Positions 1 to 7,002 of a stretch of 64,000 nt of DNA are shown piece by piece. The stretch's first letter is position 1. Each line of letters starts with the position of its first letter. The stretch comes from Pseudomonas faucium (lineage in GTDB: Bacteria; Pseudomonadota; Gammaproteobacteria; Pseudomonadales; Pseudomonadaceae): the NCBI RefSeq assembly GCF_021602585.1, contig NZ_BQIP01000009.1, forward strand, positions 162,532 through 226,531, read 5' to 3'. The translations under genes were made by a program, and so were the position numbers. The notes under the pieces were generated by a model that saw only the letters and a list, made by a program, of their open reading frames with translations, had not been told where the DNA came from and searched no databases.

Positions 1-486
1 TGCCAGCACGATCGCCAGCAGGCCGCCAGCGGTGACGATCCAGCCATCGCCCGCTGCGGCCGGGCGCTGCTGCACCAGGGTGTCGAGGTTGTCCAGGGCA
101 CGCCCGCACATCAGGCCCAGCACCGCCAGCCAGCCCATGGTCAGCACCACCACCGACAGCACATACACCAGCCGGCTGCCATTGATGCCGAACATGCTGC
201 GCAGGAAGGTGAACTGCTCCAGCCCATACTTGCCGCACGGCAGGCTGGTGGAACTGGCGGCGAGGATCACCCCGATGATGTTGCCGATGACCACCGCGCA
301 GATGCCCTGGCGCGGCCCGACGAACAACGCGGTGGCGCCGCCGATGAGAAACACCCAGGTGGCCACGGCCAGCGCCGAGTTGGCGTAGGCGAACCCCCAA
401 AAACCCCAGACCCGCTCGCTGGGCAGCAAGGGCGTGTCGCCACGCTCGGCGCCCAGGCGAAATTCCGCTTCACGGGAGCTGCTCAT
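1..486 (-). CDS. NCS1-family purine/cytosine-type permease, C-terminus off the window
   Basis: Only the first 162 residues are inside the window; the rest lies beyond position 1. The protein opens with a short hydrophilic stretch and then shows alternating hydrophobic helices (for example WGFAYANSALAVATWVFLIGG and LVYVLSVVVLTMGWLAVLGLM), with an NCS1-like 'FVGPRQG' loop. NCS1 permeases import nucleobases, hydantoins and related compounds by cation symport. Its ATG overlaps the TGA of the small upstream membrane-protein gene (ATGA), so the two are probably translationally coupled. It is the last visible gene of the gbuA operon, so the cargo may be a guanidino compound or a GABA precursor rather than a nucleobase; that is inference. 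As I recall, P. aeruginosa keeps a similar permease beside gbuA. Confidence 0.8.
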   Translation of the reverse strand, partial: MSSSREAEFRLGAERGDTPLLPSERVWGFWGFAYANSALAVATWVFLIGGATALFVGPRQGICAVVIGNIIGVILAASSTSLPCGKYGLEQFTFLRSMFGINGSRLVYVLSVVVLTMGWLAVLGLMCGRALDNLDTLVQQRPAAAGDGWIVTAGGLLAIVLA

Positions 487-668
487 GGCCGGCCTCCCCA
501 CAGGTAGAAGCCGATGATCACGGCCAGTGCCAGCAAGGCCACCAGCAGGGCGTCGGTCGCGGTCAATGCCCCCGGCCAGCGCGGGCCGGCCTGCAGTTCT
601 TCATAGGCGCGCAGGCGCCTGTCCAGGTCTTGCGCACGCTCCACATCGACTTCGCTGCTCAAGGGCAT
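483..668 (-). CDS. Small single-span membrane protein preceding the NCS1 permease
   Basis: A 61-residue protein. The N-terminal half is charged and helical (SEVDVERAQDLDRRLRAYEEL); the C-terminal half is one transmembrane segment (TDALLVALLALAVIIGFYLW) ending in GGRP. I chose the ATG at 668, preceded by GAGG; a GTG one codon earlier is also possible. Its stop overlaps the permease start by four bases. The size, single span and coupling suggest a permease accessory subunit, but I recognise no named family. The same arrangement (small protein, then transporter, next to guanidinobutyrase) is, as I recall, present in P. aeruginosa, which argues that it is a real gene. Confidence 0.7.
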   Translation of the reverse strand: MPLSSEVDVERAQDLDRRLRAYEELQAGPRWPGALTATDALLVALLALAVIIGFYLWGGRP

Positions 669-756
669 CACCTCGTAGGTTCTTGTTCTTGGAATATGAT
701 GCAAGCCGATTCGGCCGCGCCGCCGCCTCAAGGCAACGGCGCTGGCCGCCCTGTCG

Positions 757-2265
757 CTAGGGCAAGGTGATCCACACGGCTTTGGTTTCCAGCAGGAACT
801 CCAGCTGCTCGGCGCCCATGTCCTTGCCGTAGCCCGATTGCTTGTAGCCACCGAACGGCATGGACGGGTCCAGGGTGCTGTGCGCGTTGACGTACACGGT
901 GCCGGCGCGCAGTTGCGGGATCAGGCCATGGACGCGGCCCAGGTCATTGGAATACAGCGCCGCCGCCAGGCCGAACGCCGAGTCGTTGGCCAGGGCCAGC
1001 GCCTCTTCCTGGCTGTCGAACGCCTGGGTGACCAGCACCGGGCCGAAGATTTCTTCCTGCACCACGCGCATGTCGTTGCGGCAGTTGGCGAAGATGGTCG
1101 GCTGCACATAGAACCCCGGGCCCGCGACAGGCTCGCCGCCGTAGTACAGCTGCGCACCCTCGGCCTGGCCCAGCTAAATGTAGCCAAGCACGCTTTGCTG
1201 CTGCTTGCGCGACACCATCGGGCTGATGAAGCAGCCCGGATCGAGGCCGGGGGCGATTTTCAGGGTGGCGGTGTATTCGGCCAACGCCTGCAAAAATTGT
1301 GGGTAGATGCTGCGCTCGATGTAGGCCCGGGTGCCGGCATCGCAGACCTGCCCGGAATTGAAGAACACGCCGTTGGCCACCGCCTGCGCCGCCGCCGGGA
1401 TATCGGCATCGGCGAACACGATCACCGGCGATTTGCCGCCCAGCTCCAGGGTCAGGCGCTTCATCTGGTCCATCGACGCCTTGCCCACCGAGCAGCCGAC
1501 CGGGGTCGAGCCGGTGAAGCTCAGCTTGTCGATGCCCGGGTGGCTGGTCATCGCCGTGCCGACCACGCTGCCGCGCCCGGTGACGATGTTGATCACGCCG
1601 GCGGGGATGCCGGCCTCCTCCACCAGCTCGGCGAAGCGCAAGGCCGACAGGGAGGTCAGCTCGGCCGGCTTCACCACCACGGTGCAGCCGGTCGCCAGCG
1701 CGGCGCCGAGCTTCCAGGCCATGGTCTGCAGCGGGAAGTTCCAGGGCACGATCACGCCCACCACGCCGACCGGCTCCTTGCGGGTGTAGGTCAGGTAGTT
1801 GCCCGGCAGCGACGGCTCCACGGTGCGCCCGTGGATCTTGCTGGCCCAGCCGGCGAAGTAGCGGAAGGTGTCGAGGGTGCCCTGGATGTCCACGGCCCGC
1901 GCCTGCTCCACCGACTTGCCCATGTCGATCGATTCGATCTGCGCCAGCTCGTCGCCATTGCGTTCGATCAGGTCCGCCAGGCGATGCAGCAGGCGTTCGC
2001 GCTCCAGGGGCTTGAGCTGGCTCCAGGGGCCGCCGTCGAACTGTGCACGGGCGGCCTGCACTGCGCGGTCCAGGTCTTCGACGGTGCCCATGGGAATGTG
2101 GGTAAGTACCCCTTCGGTCGAGGGCTCGATCACCTCGCTGGTGGCGCCGTCGCTGGCCGCAAGCCAGGCGCCGCCGATGAACTGGCGTTGGGGTTTGGAA
2201 AGGAAGCGCTGGGTCGCCTCCAGCACACCGAATGCCTGCAGATAGTCTTTAACCTTGTTGTCCAC
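757..2265 (-). pseudogene. Aldehyde dehydrogenase (KauB/aminobutyraldehyde-type) interrupted by an in-frame TAG
   Basis: The reading frame encodes an NAD(P)-dependent aldehyde dehydrogenase of about 502 residues. It has the N-terminal Rossmann region, the LELGGKSP glutamate motif, the nucleophile motif GQVCDAG, and the C-terminal EEIFGPV motif. It is split by an amber codon at 1174-1176, after VLGYI. Translation resumes in the same frame as LGQAEGAQLYYGG and runs to the stop at 757, so this is a single-base nonsense change, not a frameshift. The product would lose about 140 residues, including the oligomerisation tail. I favour the GTG at 2265, which sits 13 bases after the gbuA stop behind GGGGA; an ATG at 2301 lies inside gbuA. 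Its expected role is oxidising 4-guanidinobutyraldehyde or 4-aminobutyraldehyde for the neighbouring ureohydrolase. Confidence 0.85.
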
Positions 2266-2278
2266 GGTGTGTCCCCGG

Positions 2279-3250
2279 TCAGCGAGCGCGGGCGCGCTCA
2301 TGGAAGATGAAGCCGATGCTGTTCATCAGCAGTTGCGCGGCGAGGATCGAGGTGACGCCGGCCGGGTCGTAGGCCGGGGCCACTTCCACCAGGTCCATGC
2401 CGACCACCCTGCCCTGGCTGCGGCGTGCCAGCGCCTGGATGATCTCCAGCACTTCGTAGTAGAGGAAACCGCCGTGGCTCGGGGTGCCGGTGCCGGGGGC
2501 GATGGAGGGGTCGAAGCCGTCGATGTCGATGGTGATGTAGTAATCGCGGCCTTGCGGGATCTTCGCCAGCACACCTTCCGGGCCGAGGCGGCGCACGTCG
2601 CGCACCGAGAGGATCTGCGAACCGGCGTCGCGGGCGGCGTCGTAGTCGTCGCGGTTGGACGAGGACACGTTGCGGATGCCCATCTGGGTCATGCCGACGA
2701 TGTGGTCCAGCTCCGAGGCGCGGCGCAGCGGGCTGCCGTGGCCGTAGCGCACGCCGTGGCGCTCGTCGACGAAATCAAGGTGGGCGTCGAAGTGAATGAT
2801 GTGGATCGGCCCGCGCCCTTCGAAGGCCTTGATCACCGGGGCGTGGATCGAGTGGTCACCGCCCAGCACCACCGGCATGGCGCCCGAGGCGAGGATCTGG
2901 CGCACGGCCGCTTCGATGTTGGCGTTGCTGCTGGCCATGTCGGTGTGGACGATGTCGGCATCGCCCACATCGACCATGCGCACCTGCTCCTGGGTCAGGT
3001 AGGTGACGTCATCTTCGTGGTCGTAGGCGCCACTGTGGCCGAAGGAGAACAGCGTGGATGCCTCGCGAATGCCCCGCGGCCCGAAGCGTGCGCCGGAGCG
3101 CCACTGGGTGCCCATGTCGTTGGGCGCGCCGAGGATCGCGACATCGGCGTCGATGGCGTCCCAGTCGGTGCAGATGGGCGATTTGGCGAAAGTGCAATGC
3201 CCCACGAAGGGCAGGTTCAGGCGGCCGGATTCATAACCGTGCTTTGCCAT
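2279..3250 (-). CDS. gbuA: Guanidinobutyrase (agmatinase/ureohydrolase family)
   Basis: A 323-residue manganese ureohydrolase that would hydrolyse 4-guanidinobutyrate to GABA and urea. The binuclear metal ligands are all visible: GGDHS at 130-134, DAHLD at 155-159 and the DIDGFDPS segment near 242-249, followed by APGTGTPSHGG. The start is the ATG behind AGTGGAGAAG; an in-frame upstream extension is low-complexity and unlikely to be translated. It leads a leftward operon with an aldehyde dehydrogenase, a small membrane protein and an NCS1 permease, and faces a LysR gene across 266 bp. That order matches what I recall of gbuA-gbuR in P. aeruginosa. Agmatinase or guanidinopropionase specificity cannot be excluded from sequence alone. 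Confidence 0.8.
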   Translation of the reverse strand: MAKHGYESGRLNLPFVGHCTFAKSPICTDWDAIDADVAILGAPNDMGTQWRSGARFGPRGIREASTLFSFGHSGAYDHEDDVTYLTQEQVRMVDVGDADIVHTDMASSNANIEAAVRQILASGAMPVVLGGDHSIHAPVIKAFEGRGPIHIIHFDAHLDFVDERHGVRYGHGSPLRRASELDHIVGMTQMGIRNVSSSNRDDYDAARDAGSQILSVRDVRRLGPEGVLAKIPQGRDYYITIDIDGFDPSIAPGTGTPSHGGFLYYEVLEIIQALARRSQGRVVGMDLVEVAPAYDPAGVTSILAAQLLMNSIGFIFHERARAR

Positions 3251-3516
3251 GTTCGGGCTTCTCCACTTCTTGTTCTGTTCAGGAGACGGCGCCCGCGCAG
3301 GGCCGCCGTTGCAGCCACTATGGGCGCAGCCCGGCAGTGGAAAAATGCGCAACTGCAGATGCATACATCGGCGAACCCGAAGTATTCGAAGCTTTTGAAA
3401 GCCGCAGGAACCCGGCGTTGCGGGAAAGCGCCCTGGCATGGTTACCTTGGCAAAAAACAATCGATCGGCTGCTCATATCAGCTTCACCGATGTGACGCAC
3501 CGACAGGAGGCCAGGC
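3251..3516. promoter_or_regulatory. Divergent gbuA / LysR control region
   Basis: This 266-bp gap holds the promoters of two divergent transcription units. A TTCGAAGCTTTTGAA motif near 3385-3400 (TTC-N9-GAA, within AT-richer sequence) is the best candidate for a LysR-type site. I could not assign -35/-10 boxes with confidence. No open frame with coding character lies here. Confidence 0.4.
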
Positions 3517-4431
3517 GTGATCCAGCTCCACGATGTCGATCTCAAGCTGCTCAGGGTATTTGCCACCATCGTGCGCTGCGGCGGCTTTTCTGCGGCGCAG
3601 GCCGCGCTCAATGCCGGCCAGTCGACCATCAGCGAACAGATGACCCACCTGGAAACGCGGCTGGGCGTGAAGCTGTGCCAGCGCGGGCGCAGCGGCTTTC
3701 GCCTGACCGAGCAAGGGGTGGCGATCCATGAAGCGGCGCTGCGCCTGCTGGGCGCGGTGGAAAGCTTCTGCCTTGACGCCGACGTGCTCAAGCAGCACAT
3801 CAGCGGCAAGCTCAACCTGGGCATCATCGACTCCACCCTCACCGACCCCGACTCGCCGGTGCCGCGCACCACCCAGCGCTTCGTTTCGCGCGGCCACGAC
3901 GCCCACCTCAACGTCTACATCGGCACACCTGCCGAGCTTGAAGAACGCGTGCTCGACGGCCGCCTGCACCTGGCCATCGGGCACTTCCCCCTGCGGGTGC
4001 CGGGGCTGTCCTACCTGCCCCTGTACGACGAGGCGCTGGGCCTGTACTGCGGCCGCCGCCACCCCTTGTTCGCCAGCAAGGCCAGCAACGGCCGCCTGCT
4101 GGAGGAGGTGCGCGCCTGCCGCCTGGTCGCCCGCGGCTACATGCAGCAGTACGACCTCGACCAGCTGGGCATGAGCAAGGCCGCCGCCACGGTCGAGAAC
4201 ATCGAGGCGGCGGCGATCCTGATCATTTCCGGGGCGTATGTCGGTTTCTTGCCGGTGCACTTCACCGAGCAGTGGGTCAAGAGCGGCGAGATGTGCCGGT
4301 TGGGGGCGAACACGCTGGACCTGAGTTCGCCGTTTGATGTGATTACCCGCCGCGGGGTGGCGGCGCCGCCGATATTGCAGGCGTTTCTCGAGGATCTAGG
4401 GGCGTGCATGCAGCCGGTAGGGCTGCCTTGA
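3517..4431 (+). CDS. gbuR: LysR-family regulator of the guanidinobutyrase operon
   Basis: A 304-residue LysR regulator. The winged-helix region covers roughly residues 1-65 (FATIVRCGGFSAAQAALNAGQSTISEQMTHLETRLGVKLCQRG), followed by a periplasmic-binding-like effector domain. The start is a GTG preceded by a strong GACAGGAGG ribosome site. It diverges from gbuA, the usual layout for a LysR gene that activates its neighbour and represses itself. The likely effector is 4-guanidinobutyrate or a related guanidine, by analogy with GbuR; this is inferred from position. The gene ends 15 bp before the convergent lipoprotein gene. Confidence 0.7.
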   Translation: MIQLHDVDLKLLRVFATIVRCGGFSAAQAALNAGQSTISEQMTHLETRLGVKLCQRGRSGFRLTEQGVAIHEAALRLLGAVESFCLDADVLKQHISGKLNLGIIDSTLTDPDSPVPRTTQRFVSRGHDAHLNVYIGTPAELEERVLDGRLHLAIGHFPLRVPGLSYLPLYDEALGLYCGRRHPLFASKASNGRLLEEVRACRLVARGYMQQYDLDQLGMSKAAATVENIEAAAILIISGAYVGFLPVHFTEQWVKSGEMCRLGANTLDLSSPFDVITRRGVAAPPILQAFLEDLGACMQPVGLP

Positions 4432-4450
4432 GCCCCGGGAACAGGCTCAA
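4428..4450. terminator. Hairpin shared by two convergent stop codons
   Basis: A seven-base stem (TTGAGCC / GGCTCAA) with a nine-base loop spans the stop codons of the LysR gene and the convergent lipoprotein gene. There is no clear T-run, so it may be a weak bidirectional terminator or a chance palindrome. Confidence 0.35.
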
Positions 4451-5118
4451 TTCGGTGCCGGCAACACGCTCATCGGATCCACCGGCTTGCCGTTCTGGCG
4501 GATCTCGAAGTACAGCTGCGTGCGGTCGGTATCCAGGTCGCCAGCCTCGGCGATCTTCTGGCCCTTGCTGACGGTCTGGCCTTCCTTGACCAGCAGCTTG
4601 CTGTTGTGGCCGTAGACGCTGGCGTGCGCAGGCCCGTGCTGGAGGATGATCAGGTTGCCGTAGCCGCGAATGTTGGTGGCGAAAGCCACCTTGCCGCCGA
4701 GGCTTGCGAACACCGGCTGGCCAGGGCTTGCGGCGATGCGGATGCCCTTGCTGAGCTTGTCGGCCGGTGCGTAGCGGCCGATGACCACGGGGTTCTTGAT
4801 CGGCCAGTCCCAGCCACGCAGGGTCACCTTGGTGGTCGGCGCGGCGGCGCCTTTAGCCGTCGTGGCGGTGCCGTTGCCTGGGCCGAAGCGAATGCTCTGG
4901 CCCACGTTCACCGCGTAGGGGGCGCTGATGTTGTTGTAGCGCGCCAGCGCCTTGAAGTCCCAGCCGTGGCGCGTGGCGATCGAATAGAGGGTGTCGCCGC
5001 GCTTTACCTTGTAGACGCCACTGACGACCTTGTTGGCAGAAGCGCTGGAGCTTGGGGGTTGGGAACTGCACGCGGAGATCGACAGCAGGACAGCGATCAG
5101 AATGAACCTGAGAAACAC
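4447..5118 (-). CDS. LysM-LytM lipoprotein with degenerate peptidase site (NlpD/ActS-like)
   Basis: A 223-residue outer-membrane lipoprotein. The signal peptide ends in a lipobox (SISAC, lipidated Cys17), followed by a low-complexity Ser linker and a LysM domain at about 36-80 (YKVKRGDTLYSIATRHGWDFKAL). The C-terminal half is a peptidase M23/LytM domain. Zinc ligands of active M23 enzymes are missing: the HxxxD motif reads SKGIRIAA, and the final HLHFE is replaced by QLYFE; only the YGH histidine survives. Such proteins, like E. coli NlpD, EnvC and ActS, do not cut peptidoglycan but activate periplasmic amidases during cell separation. I infer that role here. The gene appears monocistronic and convergent with the LysR gene. 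Confidence 0.75.
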   Translation of the reverse strand: MFLRFILIAVLLSISACSSQPPSSSASANKVVSGVYKVKRGDTLYSIATRHGWDFKALARYNNISAPYAVNVGQSIRFGPGNGTATTAKGAAAPTTKVTLRGWDWPIKNPVVIGRYAPADKLSKGIRIAASPGQPVFASLGGKVAFATNIRGYGNLIILQHGPAHASVYGHNSKLLVKEGQTVSKGQKIAEAGDLDTDRTQLYFEIRQNGKPVDPMSVLPAPN

Positions 5119-5212
5119 ACCACATCCTTTGAGCGGAGACGCGATTGATTGAGGCGGCCACTATAAAGCACTGCGCGCGGCGTGCATGCCTGGGCATGGC
5201 AAGAAATCAGCG

Positions 5213-5500
5213 CTATTTCTTTATCTGGCAGATGCCGTTGGCGCGGTTCTTACCGGTGTAGGACACGTCAGGGGAGCCATCGGGGTTGATCGACAACGAG
5301 ATCGTCACGTTACTGCCTTTGGCTTCGAAGTAGTTGTCGTTGAATTTCTTCAGCTTCGCTTCCTTGCCGTTGATGTAGATCGGGCCGCCCTTGTCGGCGT
5401 GGACCTCGATGTTGCCGGGGCAGGTGGCGTTCAGGAGAGGGATCTGGGCTTGGGCCAGGCTGGAAAAGGCGACCAGAAGGCCTGATAGTAGTTTCTTCAT
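5213..5500 (-). CDS. Small exported protein of unknown function
   Basis: A 95-residue protein with a clear signal peptide (MKKLLSGLLVAFSSLAQA, cleavage before Q). The mature part is about 77 residues, rich in Lys, Asn and Gly, with two cysteines (TCPGN near the new N-terminus and GICQIKK at the end) that could form a disulfide closing a small beta domain. I recognise no family. It lies 94 bp upstream of the LytM lipoprotein gene on the same strand and may be co-transcribed with it, though the spacing does not require this. Confidence 0.65.
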   Translation of the reverse strand: MKKLLSGLLVAFSSLAQAQIPLLNATCPGNIEVHADKGGPIYINGKEAKLKKFNDNYFEAKGSNVTISLSINPDGSPDVSYTGKNRANGICQIKK

Positions 5501-5604
5501 CTCACGCGCCTTGATGGAGTTTGTTCAGGAAGGGAGCGCAATAGTTTAGGCCGGCTCGTCATTGAGCGCTCGTTGTGGGTTGTGCATTTCAAGGAGAGCA
5601 AGGA

Positions 5605-5841
5605 ATGAGTATTCGCAGCTTGGCGAAAAACCTTCCGCCTGACCCTGATAACGAGGGCTGGGTGCTAGGGTGGGGCGTGCTGCGGGATCGACATCCGTGG
5701 CACTTTGTCGACGTGTATGCGGACCGTAATACCGCCAAGGTAGAGGCAGAGCGCCGTGGTGAAGGGTACGTGGTGGAGTACGGCTCGCATCGGCTGGGAT
5801 CGGATGAATTCGTCAGCGGTGCAGCGCTGCCGGAAGGCTAG
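5605..5841 (+). CDS. Small acidic protein of unknown function
   Basis: A 78-residue soluble protein starting MSIRSLAKNLPPDPDNEGWVLGW, behind a good AAGGAGAGCAAGGA ribosome site. The sequence looks like a compact domain with conserved-looking aromatics (WVLGWGVLRDRHPWHFVDVYADRNTAKVEAERRG). There is no signal peptide or membrane span. I cannot assign a family or function. It stands alone between an exported unknown and tRNA-Ser, a position often used by accessory genes, but its composition does not look foreign. Confidence 0.6.
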   Translation: MSIRSLAKNLPPDPDNEGWVLGWGVLRDRHPWHFVDVYADRNTAKVEAERRGEGYVVEYGSHRLGSDEFVSGAALPEG

Positions 5842-5899
5842 CAGCAGGTGGTATTCCCAAAATGTTCCCATTAGGCTTTTTTTGGGACCTCAGAAACGC

Positions 5900-5925
5900 A
5901 AAAAGCCCTGAATAATCAGGGCTTT
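5900..5925 (-). terminator. Rho-independent terminator of tRNA-Ser
   Basis: Read on the minus strand, AAAGCCCTGA pairs with TCAGGGCTTT around a four-base loop and is followed by a U-run. It lies immediately after the 3' CCA of the tRNA. Confidence 0.85.
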
Positions 5926-5930
5926 GAATA

Positions 5931-6018
5931 TGGCGGAAGCGTAGAGATTCGAACTCTAGGATAGTTGCCCATCGACGGTTTTCAAGACCGTTGCCTTAAA
6001 CCACTCGGCCACGCTTCC
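5931..6018 (-). tRNA. serT: tRNA-Ser (anticodon UGA)
   Basis: An 88-nt class II tRNA on the minus strand with encoded CCA. It has the GGAAGCG/CGCTTCC acceptor stem, a D-arm with AGTGGTTTAAGG, the anticodon loop CTTGAAA (anticodon TGA), a long serine-type variable arm and the GTTCGAATC T-loop. It sits next to yccA, as serT does in E. coli, which supports the name. Confidence 0.95.
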
Positions 6019-6037
6019 AGCTCGTTTTGCGGCGGCC

Positions 6038-6065
6038 ATAATACCGTAATGAAACACGCTGTCAA
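6038..6065 (-). promoter_or_regulatory. Sigma-70 promoter of tRNA-Ser
   Basis: On the minus strand TTGACA (6060-6065) and TATTAT (6038-6043) are separated by 16 bp, about 20 bp upstream of the mature tRNA 5' end. This is the best housekeeping promoter match in the window. Confidence 0.8.
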
Positions 6066-6153
6066 ACTCTCTATGACGCCGGTTACAGAACCTCTGATAG
6101 ACTCCTTTGAATCAGAACGTTTCAAAACCACAGGTTTACCAAGGAGTGTCGCC

Positions 6154-6825
6154 ATGCGCGAACAGGATTATGCCGTACACAACGGCCAGCAGGTCGAGCA
6201 GCGCGAGGTCAGCAAGGTCCTGCGCAACACGTACAGCCTGCTGGCACTCACCCTCGCCTTCAGCGGTGTGATGGCCTACATCTCGCAACAGATGGGCGTG
6301 CGCTACCCCAACGTATTCGTGGTGCTGATCGGCTTCTACGGCCTGTTCTTCCTCACCGCCAAACTGCGTGATTCGGTTTGGGGCCTGGTGTCCACCTTCG
6401 CCCTCACCGGTTTCATGGGCTTCATTCTCGGCCCGATCCTCAACCGCTACCTGGGCATGAGCGGCGGCGCCGAGGTAGTCAGCTCGGCCTTTGCCATGAC
6501 CGCGCTGGTGTTCGGTGGCCTGTCGGCCTATGTGCTGATCAGCCGCAAGGACATGAGCTTCCTCAGCGGCTTCATCACCGCAGGCTTCTTCGTGCTGCTG
6601 GGCGCGGTGGTGGCCAGCTTCTTCTTCCAGATCAGCGGGCTGCAACTGGCGATCAGCGCGGGCTTCGTGCTGTTCTCTTCGGTCTGCATCCTGTTCCAGA
6701 CCAGCGCGATCATCCATGGCGGTGAGCGTAACTACATCATGGCTACCATCAGCCTGTATGTATCGATCTACAACCTGTTCATCAGCTTGCTGCAGCTGTT
6801 CGGCATCATGGGCCGCGACGACTGA
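6154..6825 (+). CDS. yccA: Bax inhibitor-1/YccA-family membrane protein
   Basis: A 223-residue inner-membrane protein with about seven closely spaced hydrophobic helices, typical of the BI-1 (TMBIM)/YccA family. A soluble N-terminus (MREQDYAVHNGQQVEQREVSKVLRNTY) precedes the first span, and the end reads LLQLFGIMGRDD. In E. coli YccA is a substrate and modulator of the FtsH membrane protease; calcium leak activity is known for other BI-1 members. The start follows AAGGAGTG. The gene is divergent from tRNA-Ser and followed by a strong terminator, so it is probably monocistronic. The serT-yccA-tus neighbourhood parallels E. coli, where tusE is beside yccA. Confidence 0.85.
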   Translation: MREQDYAVHNGQQVEQREVSKVLRNTYSLLALTLAFSGVMAYISQQMGVRYPNVFVVLIGFYGLFFLTAKLRDSVWGLVSTFALTGFMGFILGPILNRYLGMSGGAEVVSSAFAMTALVFGGLSAYVLISRKDMSFLSGFITAGFFVLLGAVVASFFFQISGLQLAISAGFVLFSSVCILFQTSAIIHGGERNYIMATISLYVSIYNLFISLLQLFGIMGRDD

Positions 6826-6838
6826 TTCGATCGGTAAG

Positions 6839-6864
6839 AAAAAACCCGCTTCGGCGGGTTTTTT
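6839..6864 (+). terminator. Rho-independent terminator after yccA
   Basis: AAAACCCGC pairs with GCGGGTTTT around a TTCG tetraloop, followed by T residues. It lies 14 bp past the yccA stop. Confidence 0.9.
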
Positions 6865-7002
6865 CATGGGCGTAAATTGACTTAAAGGTCAGCTTATTCA
6901 GCGATTCACCGCCGATCGTGCAGGTATCGTGCTTGCCACTACCCCAATCCCGCTTCATTCCGTAGAATGCGCTCCTTTTTTCATCCGGGGCAGCAACCTG
7001 CA

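Noticed and set aside
838-2310. A 490-codon frame antisense to the aldehyde dehydrogenase
   Set aside because: It is a shadow frame. The broken ALDH on the minus strand explains the sequence, including the TAG.
5842-5930. Possible phage attachment site next to tRNA-Ser
   Set aside because: No integrase, no direct repeat of the tRNA 3' end, and no compositional shift were found.
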